Of a DNA stretch of 64,000 bases, positions 23,656 through 34,559 are shown piece after piece (position 1 is the stretch's first letter; every line of letters starts with the position of its first letter). The position numbers and the translations under genes were made by a program. The notes beneath the pieces are model-generated. The model was given only the letters and a program-made list of their open reading frames with translations. It made no database searches and was not told the DNA's origin. The DNA is taken from assembly GCA_009733775.1 (NCBI GenBank), contig WOGZ01000054.1, positions 81,157-145,156 on the forward strand. Reading direction: 5' to 3'. This DNA is from Alectoria sarmentosa (Eukaryota > Ascomycota > Lecanoromycetes > Lecanorales > Parmeliaceae).

Positions 23656-24900
23656 TTATTTAATTTTGAATATTCTTTAACAGGGCGGGGAGCTTTAATG
23701 AATTTTATAATAACTTTTAAATAAATATTGCGAAATTATTAAGATCAACGTCAATATGATAATCTTTAAATTATTTAATAAAAAAGATTTTGTTTTTTAA
23801 GGTTTTTTTCAAATTGATCGCTTTAAGATCGTAAAGAATATTTAATATCGAAAAAATCGTTGATATTAATAACATAAATAAATAACGATGTATTATAAAT
23901 AATTATTTCGATTTTTTTTGCGTATTAAAATCGAATCTAAATATAATTAATCGTCTCGTAAATTGATTCTTTTTGATCTTATATTTTTGTTATTTAACGT
24001 TATTATAAATATAAATAATTAAGATCGCTTATATTTTAAAAAGGTTTTCATTAATGATTTTTTTCGTATCGAATAAAATACGATTAAAATGAATTCGTCG
24101 AATAAACATCTTTTTTCAAATTTACGCTATTCATTGACCTTTTTCAATGAAATCGATATTAATTTTCAAAATTTAATTTTATATAACTTTGATCATAAAA
24201 TATAATTTAATAATTAAATGTTTATTATTAATTGCGAAAGAATTCTCATCTTTCATAAAGTTTATTTTTCATAAAAATTGTTTTTTTTATCAAACATCTG
24301 TTTGATATAACTTTATAAATAATATATAATCTATTCAATCATTAATATCGTTTAATATTAACGTATTATTTATAAAAACATGAAAATTAACATTGAATTA
24401 AAATATAAATGTGAAATCTTTAGTATTTAAAAACTTTAATATTTACGCTTTATTAATAATTACAATGTTGAAATAATTGATAAACGCATTTTTTCAATCA
24501 GGATTCAAATCTTTATTGATAAGATTTGACGTTATCTTCGACATTTTGTTATAATAATATTTATTTTATATTTTTACATTATGTCGTTCATTTTAAATAT
24601 ATAAATTATTAAAAATTAATATGAACGTATTATGTTTATTGTTTTTGAATAAAGCGTTTATAATTATGAAATGAATAAGACTTTTTTCGTTTGCGATTAA
24701 AATATAACGTTCGAATCATTTATTATTATAATATTTATAAATAATGAATTGATTAAAAGCAATTAAATCGACGATTCGTATTCATTAATTCATGAAATGA
24801 AAAAATATAAAAATGAGAATAAATTGCGTTTTGCGTCGTAAATGAGATAATTTTCGACGTCGAAAATATAATATTTAAAGTCAAGCTGTTAATAAAAGCA
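23656..24900. other. AT-rich stretch, unassigned
   Basis: Starts with the G-rich tract near 23680. Some plus-strand frames look faintly protein-like (for example around 24650-24850), but nothing can be assigned to a family. Probably an eroded element. Confidence 0.3.
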
Positions 24901-25075
24901 TTTTCATGATTATTTATATAAATTTTCGATATAAAGAAAACAAAGATATTTTTTTAATTGTTTATATAAGTTTTCGACATAAGAATTGAAAAAAAAGAAA
25001 TGAAAATCTTTGATATAAGAATTGAAAAAGAAGAAATGAAAATCTTTGATAAAAGAATTGATGAAAGCAAATCGT
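24901..25075 (+). repeat. About 36-bp tandem repeat
   Basis: Two and a half copies of a unit containing ATAAGAATTGAAAAAGAAG followed by AAATGAAAATCTTTG at about 24984-25070. Just before are two related copies of TTTATATAARTTTTCGAYAT (24912 and 24960). Noncoding. Confidence 0.55.
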
Positions 25076-26554
25076 AAACAAAGAAATCACGTATAAAAAG
25101 TAAATAATATATTATTATTTATATCTTATTTAATTTCATCACATTTCTTAAAATACATTTATGAATATATAAATCAAATGTGAAATCAAGCAGCGTTTTA
25201 ACGATAATTGATTATGAATATCGCAATTATTAAAAAAAAGTCATTTTTAACATTTTGTAAATAATATAATTCTCTTTTAATCACGAAATATTTAATATAA
25301 TGCAAAAATCTTTTAAATCATCACGTTGATAATTCGTGTTATCGAAATATTTTTATTATACGTTAAACGATTTTGCGTTTTTCGAAATGAATGAGATGTA
25401 CATAATAAAGTCATTAGGTAAATATTTAAACGATGATTTGTTTCATTTAGACTTATGATTCGACATTTATTATTCGATTTTAATTTTTGATATATAATAT
25501 TGCATTTTATATTAATGTGACGTTTATTTTAATTTTAATTAACGAATTTATTAATTAAATTTATCAAAAACGTTATTTTATATCAAAATTTGAAAAAAAA
25601 AATTCTTCGCGATTCATTACGCATTAATAAAAATAACGTCGTTTTTAAAAAACGAGTTCGAATCGAATTAGTTTTTTATTATATAAAATCTATTTTTGTC
25701 GTTATTATCAAAATCGAATTGAATTTTGTGATTAAAAAATATCATAATTTTAAATTGAGCAATTAATTTCATTGATATTAACGTTAATGATTTTAAATTC
25801 ATAAAAACGTTATTAAATCGAATTATGATTTCAATTATATTATATGTGATATCGAATTCGAATAAAAAAATAAGAGCGTTTATCGAAGATTGTGATATTG
25901 TGAAAGTTTATAATAACGTAAAATGTGTTAACGTTGAAACTTATAATAAGATAATCGCTTAAATTAAAGTCTTTAATATAATAAGTTTACGTGTCGTCTT
26001 TTGCTTTTATTTGATTTTAATAAAAAAATATTAATATTTAACATATTTTATAAGATTTCAAATTTGATTTAAAATTTGAGAATCGATGAGAGTTTTATTA
26101 TAAAATAAATTATTCACATTTTTGATATTGATACGTTTAATGTGGAAAATGCAATATGTATAATGATCGATATAATTTCAATTAATTTTGTTAAGATGAT
26201 TAAAAAAGAACTTGTTATTATATGATCGCTCTTTTACGATTATTTATTATTTAATCTTATTAATGTTAAATCCTCTCTCATAAGAAAAACTTAAATCAAA
26301 TATTTTTTTTTACTCGAAAAATACATATAATTCGATATATTTCATAAATATGAATTTAAATTTAAAATCATTTATGAAAACTTTCATTTTTGTTATGATG
26401 ATAAATTCGAGAGTTATTCGCAATAATTTCGATTGTTTATATAATAAAATCTCAAAAATGTATTCGATTATTGATTTAAACATAATAATTAACGAATTTG
26501 TGAAAGTTTTAAAAATTAGTAAAGACGCATTAAATTAAATTATAATGATTGTTT
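25076..26554. other. AT-rich stretch with one short open frame
   Basis: Contains an open frame of 62 codons at 26350-26538 (+) that resembles nothing I recognise, plus a plus-strand region at 25380-25980 with long protein-like runs between stops. Possibly an eroded second gene of the DNA-transposon region. Function unknown. Confidence 0.3.
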
Positions 26555-26720
26555 AAAGGTTCAAATGTGAATCAAAATAATTGTTTAAAGATGTATAAAG
26601 ATTGAATTGAGATAAATTGTTCGAAAATGAGATATAAAGATTAAATTGAGATAATTTGTTATAAAATGAAATGTAAAAGTTATATTAAGATCGATCGCGA
26701 AAAGATTCGAGATGTAATGA
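26555..26720 (+). repeat. About 40-bp tandem repeat
   Basis: Three imperfect units of the type GAGATATAAAGATTAAATTGAG followed by ATAATTTGTTA at roughly 26590-26720. Noncoding. Confidence 0.5.
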
Positions 26721-27396
26721 TTATCAATAAAAATATGATGAAAATTCGCGATAAATGAGTTTAATATAAATATGAAATGAATAAATTATATAAAAGAAAA
26801 ATGAATAAATATAAGAAGATTGAATAAATGATAATAAAATAAATTTATAAAAACATATAAGAGTGAATATAAAATCTTTTAACGATCTTTCAACATATTT
26901 TGACGTTTAATATCGATTAATATGAAATATTGTTAATTATCTTCAAAAAATATAAATATAATATATCGAAAAGATCTCGCGGGTTATTTTTTATATTTGA
27001 TGTGAAATGTAATAAAAAAATGAACATTTTGAACGGTATGATGAAGATAATAAGCGTATTTGTTGAAATGAAAAAGATCAAATTCATTTTCTTCTTCGAT
27101 TTTCAACGTTTTTATTTTACATTTTCAATTTATTTTATATCAATTATAACTTTATAGGGTTTTCGGGTTTTTAAAAAATTATTATATAAAGCGTTAAAGA
27201 CAAAAAACAAGAATTTTCATTCGATATCATAAATTTTTACATTATTAAATTCGCAATTTAATAAATAAAGCGATTTATCGCGAAACAAATTGATAAAAAC
27301 AATTTCGACATATAACGATAAACGAAAAAAAAGAAATATAATTTATGATGAATCGAATGAGAAAGGAAACGAACATATTTTATTAAATAATTTTAA
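26721..27396. other. AT-rich stretch with a short open frame
   Basis: An open frame at 26930-27157 (75 codons, +) has no family resemblance. A GGGTTTTCGGG patch at 27157-27167 stands out. Otherwise unassigned. Confidence 0.3.
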
Positions 27397-28314
27397 ATGA
27401 GCGATAAACGTGAAGCAATTGATATGTTTGCAAAATTAATATCTTCGCAAAAAATAATCAACTCTTAAAAGTTTTTATTAATGATTTTGTTTTAAATTAT
27501 TTATTCGTATAAAAAGCGTTTATTGAAATCTTTTGCAACGAAAATGCGTATCATATTAAAATTTATTTCTTTTAATAATATAAAGTTTGTAACGAATAAT
27601 GCACGCGAGAAGTTTATTATAAATATAATCTTGTTTTATAATGATAAAGAGTTATAATCATTATTTATTGATCATAAATTCGAATTATAATTCAAAAATC
27701 GTATCGTTTTTAATATTATTTTATTCGCTCGAAATTAATCGTAAAATTAATAAAGTTAATAAAGTTAACAAAATCAACAAAGTCAATAAAATCAAAATCA
27801 ATTTTAATTTAAACTTAATCAGAGTTTAATGCAAAGCGATTTTCATAAAACATTTCATAAGTCGAAAAAGATTACATTTATAGAATTATTAATGTTGACA
27901 CGTCGATATTATCTTATATTTTTTTTTAATATCAAAATTGATGAATTTATAAAAGTTGTTTTTTTAAATATAAAAATGTTTCATTCGCAATATAAAAAAA
28001 TAATCACGAAAATGCGTTAAAATTATAAGAATTGAAAAATGATAATGCTTGAAATTGCAATTAATTTCATTTTTCATTAATTTGATATCATTAAAATTAA
28101 TGAGATAATTAAACTTTTTGCTTTTTATACACATAAAAAGCTTAAAAAAGAATTATTAATCGAATTCAAATTTGATTGATTTGAGTTAATGTTTAAATTT
28201 ATTATTTTCGCGATTAATTTTGAGAATATGCGCGGAAATGATTTATCGTTTTTTAAATGTAAATGTTTATTGTTAATTGTTAAAGCCTTTAATAATTAAC
28301 TTATTGTGTTTATA
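27397..28314 (+). pseudogene. Unrecognised coding relic with Gln-rich linker
   Basis: Frame 1 reads nearly continuously from ATG at 27397 (M-S-D-K-R-E-A-I-D-M-F-A) to about 28314. The stops are almost all TAA at positions flanked by Gln/Ser/Asn codons. At 27745-27810 a stop-rich run alternates with CAA codons, indicating a former Gln/Asn/Ser repeat eroded by C-to-T. It includes the open piece 27829-28017. Spacing of stops and absence of T-run bias suggest a real former gene, but I do not recognise the product. It could be a gag-like or accessory transposon protein. The overlapping frame 27641-27829 (repeating N-K-V-N-K) is the same repeat out of frame. Confidence 0.4.
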
Positions 28315-29090
28315 TAAATGCGTTTATTTAAATTATCACATTGTAACGACTTAATGAGTTTCACGAAAAGAATCCTTAAGATTCACATTTCGTTAAATAT
28401 AATTAATGACATTTTTTTAATATATACGACGTTTTGCACACGAAAAAAGAATTCGAATTTCAAACGATTAATTTGTATTTTGAATGCACGATATCGTTTA
28501 TAATATAAAATCGTTATAATATTAAAGTCGATATCAATAACGATTCGAATGATTTATGAGATGCGAATGCGATTGACGATGAAGCGATAAAAAACGATTA
28601 TGATTTGTCGAAAAATGATTTGTAAAAGTATAATGTGAATTGATTATTAATAATGTAGCATTATGCTTTTGTGAGAACCTTTCAACATATGATGATATAT
28701 AACATAATACACGAACATAAATATTGCGATAAGCTTTTGCAAGTTATATTGATATAAAGACGATATGATATATTTCGAAAAACGTATTATTTTAACATTA
28801 TATTCATTATTACGAGATATTTCTGCAAGTGTTATTATATACTTACTTTTATTACATTTATCGTATTTTAAATATTTGAATATTAATGAATATATTATCA
28901 ATATTTTATTTGAAGCTTATGATAATATATATGATTATTATTACAGACTTTTCAATTATCAATTTTTTATTTGAAACTTATGATATTGTATATAATAACT
29001 GTTATAAACTTCAATATCAAGATAAAAAAGTTGCTTATTGTTTCAGAGAATGTTAATGATTTGATAACGGTTTAACAGTTGTTGAACAGC
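28315..29090. other. AT-rich stretch with overlapping short open frames
   Basis: Short frames at 28318-28503 (+), 28647-28901 (-) and 28765-28974 (+) overlap one another and are not family-like. Left side probably continues the relic at 27397. Nothing else is seen. Confidence 0.3.
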
Positions 29091-29094
29091 GATG

Positions 29095-29235
29095 TGAAAA
29101 CCTCTCGAGGTTATACAGCGGCTTCTCAGCCGCTGAACATCGGATTCTCAACCGCTGAACATCGGTTGGCGAGCCGATGTAAAACCACCATCCGATGGAC
29201 AGCGGATATCCATCGAATGTCCATCGGATGTTAAC
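29095..29235. repeat. 11-bp-periodic CATCGG/CAGCCG array (copy c, best preserved)
   Basis: GC-rich island in the AT-rich background. CpG steps at 29119, 29131, 29141, 29153, 29163, 29175, 29193, 29203, 29214 and 29225 are spaced 12, 10, 12, 10, 12, 18, 10, 11 and 11. Words CAGCCGCTGAA and CATCGGATTCT alternate, so the double period is 22 bp. CAGCGGCTTCTCAGCCGCTG is a long near-palindrome. Noncoding. Confidence 0.75.
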
Positions 29236-29600
29236 TATGTGTGACGAGCAACATAATAATTATATATCGTATTAATTTGAACGATGAAGCATTAATATAA
29301 AATCAATTCAAAATTAATAAATTTTCAATAAAGAATTAACGATCGATTAATTTTCAATTAATTTTTGATTAATTGAAAAACGATAAAATATTCGTTAAAA
29401 CGAACAATTTGCTATAATTAATACTTGAAATATATAATACGCTATTCGTGTTATTATATTCGTTAAAACGATTATTTTACTCAATTTATTATTGTCGATC
29501 ATTCGATATTTGTGCGCTATTATATAATTCGTATTATTTTCAAAATAATCTATTCATAGATCATATATTTAAAATTTTCAAACGCACTATCGCTTATAAA
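29236..29600. other. AT-rich stretch, nothing recognised
   Basis: An open frame at 29448-29639 runs into repeat X and has no family resemblance. TTCGTTAAAACGA occurs twice (near 29391 and 29459). Confidence 0.3.
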
Positions 29601-30600
29601 ATAACGTCGATTCATCTTTTTTTTCTTTTTTCAAATTAAAAGTTTGAATTTATTAATTCATTTAAATTATGAAAATATTAAATTATGAATGCATTAAATT
29701 CATAAATTCTATTCAAAATGCAAAAAATTGTTTTTTTATTTTAATTTTAAAACTTTTTATTTTATTTTTGTTTTAAAATTTTTTTTAAATTTTTTTTTAA
29801 AATTAACTTTTTTTTTTGAAATCGAAATTCTAAATTTAATTATTTATTAAGTCTATAAATTTTATGCAATTTTAAAACATTTTGTGATTTTTTTTTATTT
29901 TTAATTTTTTTTTTTAATTTTAGAAGTTTTTTTTTTTTCGAATTTTTAATTTTTGAAATTTTTTTCTTTTTTTTTTCTTTTTCGAATTTGAATTTTACGT
30001 TTTACGATCTACGATTATCAAGCGAGAAATTTACGGTTTTTATTGATTTTATCGTTACATCATTTATAATTTACGAATTCTATATAAAATTGCGCTTATT
30101 TAAAAATATATAAAAAATGTGTTAAATCTTTCATAATCGATTTCTCGCAACTTTTAAAAATTTATATTATAAGTTGATACGATCATTATTATAGAATAAA
30201 CTTATGTTATTTCAACGATATAATTATATCGTAAATATAATAGAGAATTATGATGTTATTTAAAGAAGAAAACAATTCGTTAAATGAGCGCAGAGGTTTT
30301 CTCAACCTCGTTGTCGATTCGATTTAACATATTTGAATTAAATATTAATCTATATATATATATTCGAATTACATAATTTTTATATCGTTGAAAAGCGTAA
30401 ATCGGGTTGTACAATTTACACATTATAAGAGATTTCATTTTTAAAAGAGTAAGAGACAAAAGATGTAAGATTTGTATATACAAATTTTTGATAAGAGCGT
30501 TCGAAAGGCCTAAAGCCGCTATTTTGACGCCTTGCCAAAAAGCGTAACCTATTCGATTTTATAATTAATTGCATATACAAATTCAACGTTTCTAATATAA
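29601..30600 (-). repeat. Dispersed repeat X, copy 1
   Basis: About 1 kb that aligns with 32846-33255 plus 40390-40930. The left end follows AACGTCGATTCATC and a T-tract, then a pyrimidine-heavy half. The right half is more complex (AAAGGCCTAAAGCCGCTATTTTGACGCC at about 30505-30535, split by my reading). A T-tract at the left would be a poly-A tail on the minus strand, so a retroposon is possible. The minus-strand open frames 30280-30483 and 30416-30607 fall here, but I recognise no domain. Confidence 0.6.
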
Positions 30601-30619
30601 CCGTCACACAAGTTTAACA

Positions 30620-30760
30620 TTCGATATATATTCGATAATCATTCAATATTCATTCGATGATCGTTTTTCATCAGATATACGATGATTGAACAGTCGTTGT
30701 ACATCTTTAAAAAAGGTTTTCAAACGATTGTTCAGCGATTGTCAAATTATTATTAAATCG
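30620..30760. repeat. 11-bp-periodic array (copy d, eroded)
   Basis: Weak copy: TCGATATATAT, TCGATAATCAT, TTCGATGATCG, AACGATTG and AGCGATTG words with CpG spacings of 11 and 22 bp in part. It directly precedes the 29-bp minisatellite. Confidence 0.4.
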
Positions 30761-30801
30761 TTATCATTTAAGAAAGAGCATCACATATCATATTCATAAA
30801 T

Positions 30802-31215
30802 CATCGCAATCACATTATCATGATTATATTTATCGCAATCACACAATCATAATCGTACTCATTATAATCATATGATCATAAGTTATTGCAATCACATAAT
30901 CATGATCGTACTCATCGCAATCACATAATCATAATCATATTCATTGCAATCACATAATTTGGTATTTATCGCAATCACACAATTATGATCATATTTATTA
31001 CAATCACATAATCATAAGTTATTGCAATTATATAATCATAATCGTATTCATCGCAATTATATAGTCATAATCATATTCATTATAATTATATAATTTTAAT
31101 CGTATTTATCGTAATCACACAATTATAATCGTATTCATTGCAATTATATAATCGTAATTATATTTATTATAATCATATAATCGTGATTATATTCATCGCA
31201 ATTTTATGCTTATAT
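30802..31215 (+). repeat. 29-bp minisatellite, about 15 copies
   Basis: Units of the form CATCGCAATCACATAATCAT plus AATCGTATT, mostly 29 bp, with several 23-24-bp short units ending ATCATAAG or TTTGGTA. Long and short units alternate in a partial higher-order order (29-29-23, 30-29-23, 31-23, then 29s). Differences between units are mostly transitions. There are no unique spacers, so it is not a CRISPR array. Confidence 0.8.
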
Positions 31216-31294
31216 TTATATTCATATTTAAACTCATCGCAGATATGTAAATATAACAATCATATTATTATAATTATGATTATTTTATATCAAA

Positions 31295-31640
31295 TAAATA
31301 TCGATTGAAAATCGAATGAACATCGAATAAACATTGATTGAGAATCGATTAAAAATCGAATAAATAACGGCTAAATAGCGGCTGAGCATTAATTTAACAT
31401 TAATCTATCATCGATTATAAGATATTCGCTCAAAATCGATGTTTATTTTAACGAAAAATGATAAATTTTCATTCGATTTTCAACAATTAAATAATCGATG
31501 CTCAACTGCTATTTAATCGTTGTTTAATCGTTATTTAATCGTTACTTAATCCCTATTTATTCGATTCTCAGCCGATTCTCAATCGATGTTTATTCGATGT
31601 TTATTCGATGTTTATTCGATATAAAACTCATAAAACGAGC
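31295..31640. repeat. 11-bp-periodic array (copy e, two blocks)
   Basis: Block one (31300-31420): CpG at 31302, 31313, 31324, 31346, 31357, 31368 and 31379, exact 11 or 22 steps. Block two (31505-31625): repeated TAATCGTTATT then TATTCGATGTT units, 11 bp each, the last three almost identical. The two blocks face each other in complementary form around AAATTTTCATTCG. Confidence 0.75.
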
Positions 31641-31679
31641 ATAATAGTTTTTAGCTTAGTTTTTTTTTTTCTTATATAT

Positions 31680-31795
31680 ATTAATAAATAATATAAATAA
31701 TATAAATAATATAAATAATATTAATAATATTAATAATATTAATAAGAAAGAAAAGAAAAGAAAAGAAAAGAGAAAAAGAGAGATTTAAATATTTT
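31680..31795 (+). repeat. Microsatellites (AATAT)n and (AAAAG)n
   Basis: About 65 bp of TAATA/AATAT repeats followed directly by AAAGAAAAGAAAAG-type repeats ending near 31790. Simple sequence, no other feature. Confidence 0.8.
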
Positions 31796-32845
31796 AACAA
31801 ATGTGATATTAAAAAATATTATAATAAAGAAAAGTTTTAACACTTTTTATTTAATATATTTAATATTTCCCGTATAATTAAGAATTTTAATTTTAATATA
31901 TAATATTTAAAAGAATATTACTTAATCGTTTATTCGTTTATTGAATTTTGATATAAATATCGTATTATTTAAATAACGTTTTCTTAATTTCGTTATTTAT
32001 GTAAAAGATTTTTATTATGTCGTCGTCGATTTTTTGCGAAAAAACTTGATAATATAAAGTTAAGAAAATCAACTTTAAAAGATTATCAAATCACAATTTT
32101 TCATTTAATGATAATGTCGTAAAAAAACTAAATATTTTTAATGATAATTTTTCGAACGATATAATCGATGTTGTTTTAATTTAAATTATCTAAAAATGAT
32201 TTAATGATAAACTTTTTAATTCATCAATCGTATAAGTAAATTAATATTTTTATTTATTTTTTATTTATTATATAGTAAAATTGTTATATTATCTCGATTA
32301 AATTCTTTATAAGAAATTATTTGTATAATAAATTTATTCAAAGATACGATAATTTAATTTAATTTTTTGTTAAAGTTTTTATTAATAATTTTTTTAAATT
32401 AGTTTATAAATTCGAATAAAATGAATAAAATAATTTAATTATTATATTAAAATCGTTTTAAAATTAAATTATATATAAGTATTAAATAGAGTAATGAAAT
32501 AGAAAGAAAATATGTATATAAAAAACATTTAAATAAATATAAATGTCGTTATCGAGACACGTTAAGCTTAATTAAATAATGTTAAAAAAAATGTAATATT
32601 AAAAAAAAGTTAACTTTATTTTAAAAATTAAATACGCTTATAACAATTTTTATAAATCTTAATTGAAATTATTTAATTTGATAATTTATCATTATTAAAA
32701 AATATATTCGTTTTATTAATGAATATATATTTATTTATAAAAGATTACGTATATATATTAAAAAACTATATATATATACAAGTTAGGGCTCATGAATTAA
32801 ATTTATGATACTTAAAAACAAACGAAGACGAAACTAACTCAAGGC
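31796..32845. other. AT-rich stretch, nothing recognised
   Basis: About 1 kb of very AT-rich sequence without open frames or homology to elements here. A less mutated patch at 32785-32850 (AGTTAGGGCTCATG, ACGAAGACGAAACTAACTC) precedes repeat X. Confidence 0.3.
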
Positions 32846-33255
32846 TTAACGTCGATTTATCAATTTTTTTTTTTTTTTTTTTTTTTCCTCTCTTCGAATT
32901 GGAATTTTAAATTTATTAATGCATTTAAATTATAAAAACATTAAAATTGTAAATACATTGAATTTATAAATATTATTCAAAATGCAAAAAATTATTCTTT
33001 TGTTTTAATTTTAAATTTTTTTTCTTATTTCTTGTTTTAGAATTTTTTTTCAGAATTTTTTTTAAAATTAAATTTTTTTCTTTTCGAATCGAAATTCTAA
33101 ATTTAATTATTTATTAAATTTATAAATTTTATGCAAAATTGAAACGAATTGTGATTTTTTTAATTTTTTTTTGTTTTTTGAATTCGAATTTTACGTTTTG
33201 CGATTTACGATTATTAAACGAGAAATTTACGTTTTTTATTAATTTTATCGTTACA
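32846..33255 (-). repeat. Dispersed repeat X, copy 2, left part
   Basis: Begins AACGTCGATTTATC followed by a T-tract of about 24, then the pyrimidine-heavy half matching copy 1. Interrupted at TTACA (33251-33255) by copia A2 and resumed at 40390. The empty site is given by copy 1 near 30050 (TATCGTTACATCATTTATAA). Confidence 0.75.
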
Positions 33256-33380
33256 TGTGGAAATATGATGTAGGACACTTAGTTGTATTACTCTAAAAGT
33301 GTTACGAAGGAAAATGCGACCTATATTATGAGCGCATGCGTCCGTGTTATGTGATCTATCACGTGACCTAAATTTCGACA
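33256..33380 (-). repeat. 3' LTR of copia A2
   Basis: 125 bp, on the minus strand TGTCGAAATTTAGG to TTTCCACA. Contains the longer CACGTG-containing block missing from A1. Followed on its inner side by CTCCTCTTCGCAC, the complement of the polypurine tract. Confidence 0.87.
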
Positions 33381-34559
33381 CTCCTCTTCGCACGTATACT
33401 CTTAGAAAAATCGAACGTCGAATAGATAAGATAAATCGAGCGTCGGGTAATTATAGTGAGTTTAGCGCCGGGTAATTAGTGTGAAACCACCCCGCATCTC
33501 CTTTACCCTCTATGCGTTTCATAAAAACCCGAATTTTAAACACGAGATTCGAAACTCGCGATGTTCAAAACCGGGTAAAAATAGTGAAAATCCGAAAAAG
33601 AATGTGATCACTCCCTCATGAATCATTTTTATTTTATATATCATTTTTTACCCCTTATGCATCACCCTTACCCTTTATAAACATTCGAATTTCAAAAACG
33701 AAATTCGAAATTCGCGATGTTCAAAGTCGGATAAAAAGAGTGAAAATCGAAATCTGGAAACGATTATGTTCTTTTGAACATATTCGTCACGATATCACAT
33801 AGAAAAAATTCCACTTTTTAACGAAAAATCGTTTTTTAATAAATTTATTTTCAATTCATTTAATGTATATCAAAAATCGACCGACACATGATTAATGAAT
33901 ATATGTGAAAATAAATTTTTCGATTGAACGAAATATTTTGAATTGCATATGCATATATATGCATATATGCGATCGATTATAAGATTTATGAGATCATTTT
34001 AAAGTATTGATGTTTGATAATAATAATTGATAATGTGTATACGAAAGATGTATGATAACGATATATATGATGATGATGATGATAATAACGTTTAAGAACA
34101 TAAATGTGATGACCTTAAGAGCATAAATATAATAACTCTAATAATTAATTGATGAAAATATTCAAAACGATTGACGAAAAAATGACGATAATGACCTTTT
34201 GAGTGACGTCGCAAATCTCAAATTTGAATTGAACATAAATATAAATGTTTCGAAAAGAGATTCGCAAAGTTTATTATTATAATTATAATAACGATAAATC
34301 AACTTTTAATATAATGATGACATAATAGAATTTTGACACGTTAAAATTAATATTGAGATTTTATGAGTAATTTTGATCTTGATCGATCATTTGATCGATT
34401 ATTCGAAATGTGAAAATTAATGAAATCGCTTTTTTGAAATTAAGGGCGTTAAATAATGATAATGAAATGATTCAAACGATTTAAACGTTTTAAACGTCTC
34501 TTTTAAAATAATAATTCAAATAATTTTAAATAAATAATATGAAATTATTTTCATTTTAA
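33381..34559 (-). other. Copia A2 3' UTR
   Basis: Noncoding, homologous to the A1 3' UTR, including the CGAATTTCAAAAACG and CGCGATGTTCAAA blocks (twice) and the short tandem GCGCCGGGTAATTA/GCGTCGGGTAATTA units at 33430-33475. Confidence 0.72.

Noticed and set aside
30802..31215. CRISPR-like array
   Set aside because: Units follow each other directly with no unique spacers, unit length varies, and the context is eukaryotic.
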